Shown: positions 63,063 to 64,000 of the stretch, piece after piece | Layout of the letters: the number at the start of each line of letters is the position of its first letter | How positions within the stretch are numbered: position 1 is the stretch's first letter | NCBI RefSeq assembly: GCF_003931915.1 | Contig: NZ_RSAA01000002.1 | Span: 124,001 to 188,000, forward strand | Reading direction: 5' to 3' | DNA from: Saccharopolyspora rhizosphaerae | GTDB taxonomy: Bacteria > Actinomycetota > Actinomycetes > Mycobacteriales > Pseudonocardiaceae | DNA length: 64,000 bases | The notes under the pieces: model-generated | The model's database searches: none | Seen by the model: only the letters and a program-made list of their open reading frames with translations | What the model was told of the DNA's origin: nothing | Made by a program: the position numbers and the translations under genes

Positions 63063-63695
63063 GTGCCCGCACGTCCCGCGGTCCGCGGCTTGCGCCGCGT
63101 CGACCTGCTCAGTCCTGAGCCGATGGCGGCTGCCTTCTTCTACCGCGACGTGCTCGACTGGTCCCCCGTGCCCACCCACGTCGGCCTGGACTGCTGGGTC
63201 GGCAACCGCCGCTGCGCGATCATCCGCAAGCCCCGCGCCGACGAACGAGCGGGCGTCCGCCTGGTGTTCGCCGGTGCTCCGATGGACTGCTCGCTGGCCG
63301 GTCCGGACAACGCGCTCGCCCAGGTCACCAAGGGACGCGCCCAGCACGGTCCGCAAGCCCCGCAACCGCGTCCGGGCGAACCCTGCTGGGCCGAGCTGGC
63401 CACCACCGACACCGGCCGCGCCGACGCCTTCTGGACCGACACGCTCGGGTGGACCGTCGACGACGGCTCCTACGCCTCGGCCGGTCGCGCGATCGCCGGA
63501 CGCACCGAGACCAGCGACCTCGCGGGCTGGTTGTGCTACTTCGCGGTCACCGACCTCGACGAGGTCGCCGGCCTCGCCGCCGAGCGCGGCGGCGAGGCCG
63601 AACGCATCAGCCACCCCGACCTCGGCAAGACGATGCTGCTGACCGACACCTGGGGCGCCCGCATAGGCCTCGCGGAGACGACTACTTGGGGTTAG
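63063..63695 (+). CDS. VOC (glyoxalase/bleomycin-resistance superfamily) protein
   Basis: 210 residues with two tandem VOC modules (about 8-100 and 103-208). Each has the betaalphabetabetabeta start (LRRVDLLSPEPMAAAFFYRDVLDW, then CWAELATTDTGRADAFWTDTLGW). Canonical metal-binding His/Glu residues are not clearly present, so a binding or resistance role is as likely as an enzymatic one. GTG at 63063 follows GAGGAAA. The C-terminal ISHPDLGKTMLLTDTWGARIGL is typical of this two-module group. Confidence 0.83.
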   Translation: MPARPAVRGLRRVDLLSPEPMAAAFFYRDVLDWSPVPTHVGLDCWVGNRRCAIIRKPRADERAGVRLVFAGAPMDCSLAGPDNALAQVTKGRAQHGPQAPQPRPGEPCWAELATTDTGRADAFWTDTLGWTVDDGSYASAGRAIAGRTETSDLAGWLCYFAVTDLDEVAGLAAERGGEAERISHPDLGKTMLLTDTWGARIGLAETTTWG

Positions 63696-63866
63696 GCGGC
63701 GGAGCCGCTGCTTCAGGTGTGGGACGCAGCTCGCACCGCCGCAGGTTGTGAGCGGCTTCGTGGCGAGTACGCCGCGACGCCGCGTCGGAGAAGTGCTCAA
63801 GGAGTGGCGCACGGAGCCACGGGAGCCGCTCGGGTTCTGCTACCCGCACCGCCACGCACAGCAGCC

Positions 63867-64000
63867 CTACCCGAGCTCGCCGAGGACTCGGTGGGTTCGG
63901 TTGGCCTTCACCGAGAGCCGTTGTTCTCGGGCGGTCACGTCGATGTAGGTCTGGCTGGAGTTCATCGAGGAGTGGCCCAGCAGCTTGGCGATCTCGGCGG
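63867..64000 (-). CDS. Tyrosine recombinase/integrase, 3' end (rest outside window)
   Basis: The last 44 codons of a minus-strand gene whose start lies to the right of the window. The translation reads AEIAKLLGHSSMNSSQTYID, continues VTAREQRLSVKANRTHRVLG, and ends in TAG at 63867-63869. The LGHSS motif contains the conserved His/Arg-region of the catalytic set and TYID the nucleophilic Tyr, so the phage integrase family is clear. It may mark the edge of an integrated element. No tRNA or attachment site is visible in the 170 bases to the left. Confidence 0.85.
   Translation of the reverse strand, partial: AEIAKLLGHSSMNSSQTYIDVTAREQRLSVKANRTHRVLGELG

Overview
This 64 kb window is high-GC actinobacterial DNA. 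RbpA, an adjacent Lnt and polyprenol-phosphomannose synthase pair, a four-gene conservon (cvnABCD), DUF3040, DUF574 and roadblock proteins, many GTG/TTG starts and a sigma-R type promoter all point that way. The overall gene set looks most like a Pseudonocardiaceae member such as Saccharopolyspora. That placement is inference from gene content, not from a marker gene.

Layout. 0-3.4 kb: the 3' part of a clpC-type chaperone gene, a gamma-glutamylcyclotransferase-like gene, DUF3040 and a beta-hydroxyacid-type dehydrogenase. 3.4-6.4 kb: a secreted GH3 glycosidase and a TM2 protein, separated by repeat-bearing intergenic DNA. 6.7-11.5 kb: a shikimate/quinate catabolic unit (3-dehydroshikimate dehydratase fused to an HPPD-like half, shikimate dehydrogenase, TetR regulator, MHS-type permease) with matching operator-like sites on both sides of the tetR gene. 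11.5-14.1 kb: a sulfonate locus headed by a 26-residue leader peptide of the actinobacterial cysteine/sulfur type, then an SsuA-like lipoprotein and SsuD-like monooxygenase without SsuBC. 16-19.9 kb: the conservon. 20.2-23.9 kb: a sodium:solute symporter coupled to an uncharacterised protein, divergent from a uronate dehydrogenase gene.

25.7-34.9 kb is the most distinctive block. Two xylose-isomerase-like TIM-barrel proteins and a Gfo/Idh/MocA oxidoreductase diverge from a ROK regulator, a complete sugar ABC importer (no ATPase), a second Gfo/Idh/MocA oxidoreductase and a ThuA-like protein. This is the gene content expected of oxidation-dependent glycoside breakdown through keto-sugar intermediates.

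34.9-46.4 kb: an MpaB-type oxygenase, a CsoR copper sensor with its operator, a DUF305 lipoprotein, two methyltransferases, GlsB, a DUF4173 gene broken by an in-frame TAG, a SHOCT protein, a fatty-acid desaturase, a DksA/TraR zinc-finger protein and TerC. This part carries many TTCGCGCGAA-core palindromes, a roughly 130-bp tandem array and a 56-bp perfect palindrome. 46.6-56.7 kb: a conserved but poorly understood envelope block (methyltransferase, DUF2064, GT2, GT-C-like membrane protein, two-component system, epimerase, membrane molybdopterin oxidoreductase, MoxR ATPase and VWA protein); spaced CTTACG repeats in two of its divergent promoters suggest control by the enclosed response regulator. 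56.8-64 kb: lnt, ppm, rbpA, a UMF1 transporter, a frameshifted GDPD gene, a zinc-finger protein, a VOC protein and the 3' end of a tyrosine recombinase running off the right edge.

No rRNA, tRNA or CRISPR array was recognised. Three genes are interrupted (an AbiEi/DUF559-like gene, DUF4173 and GDPD); decay and sequencing error cannot be told apart from this sequence alone.
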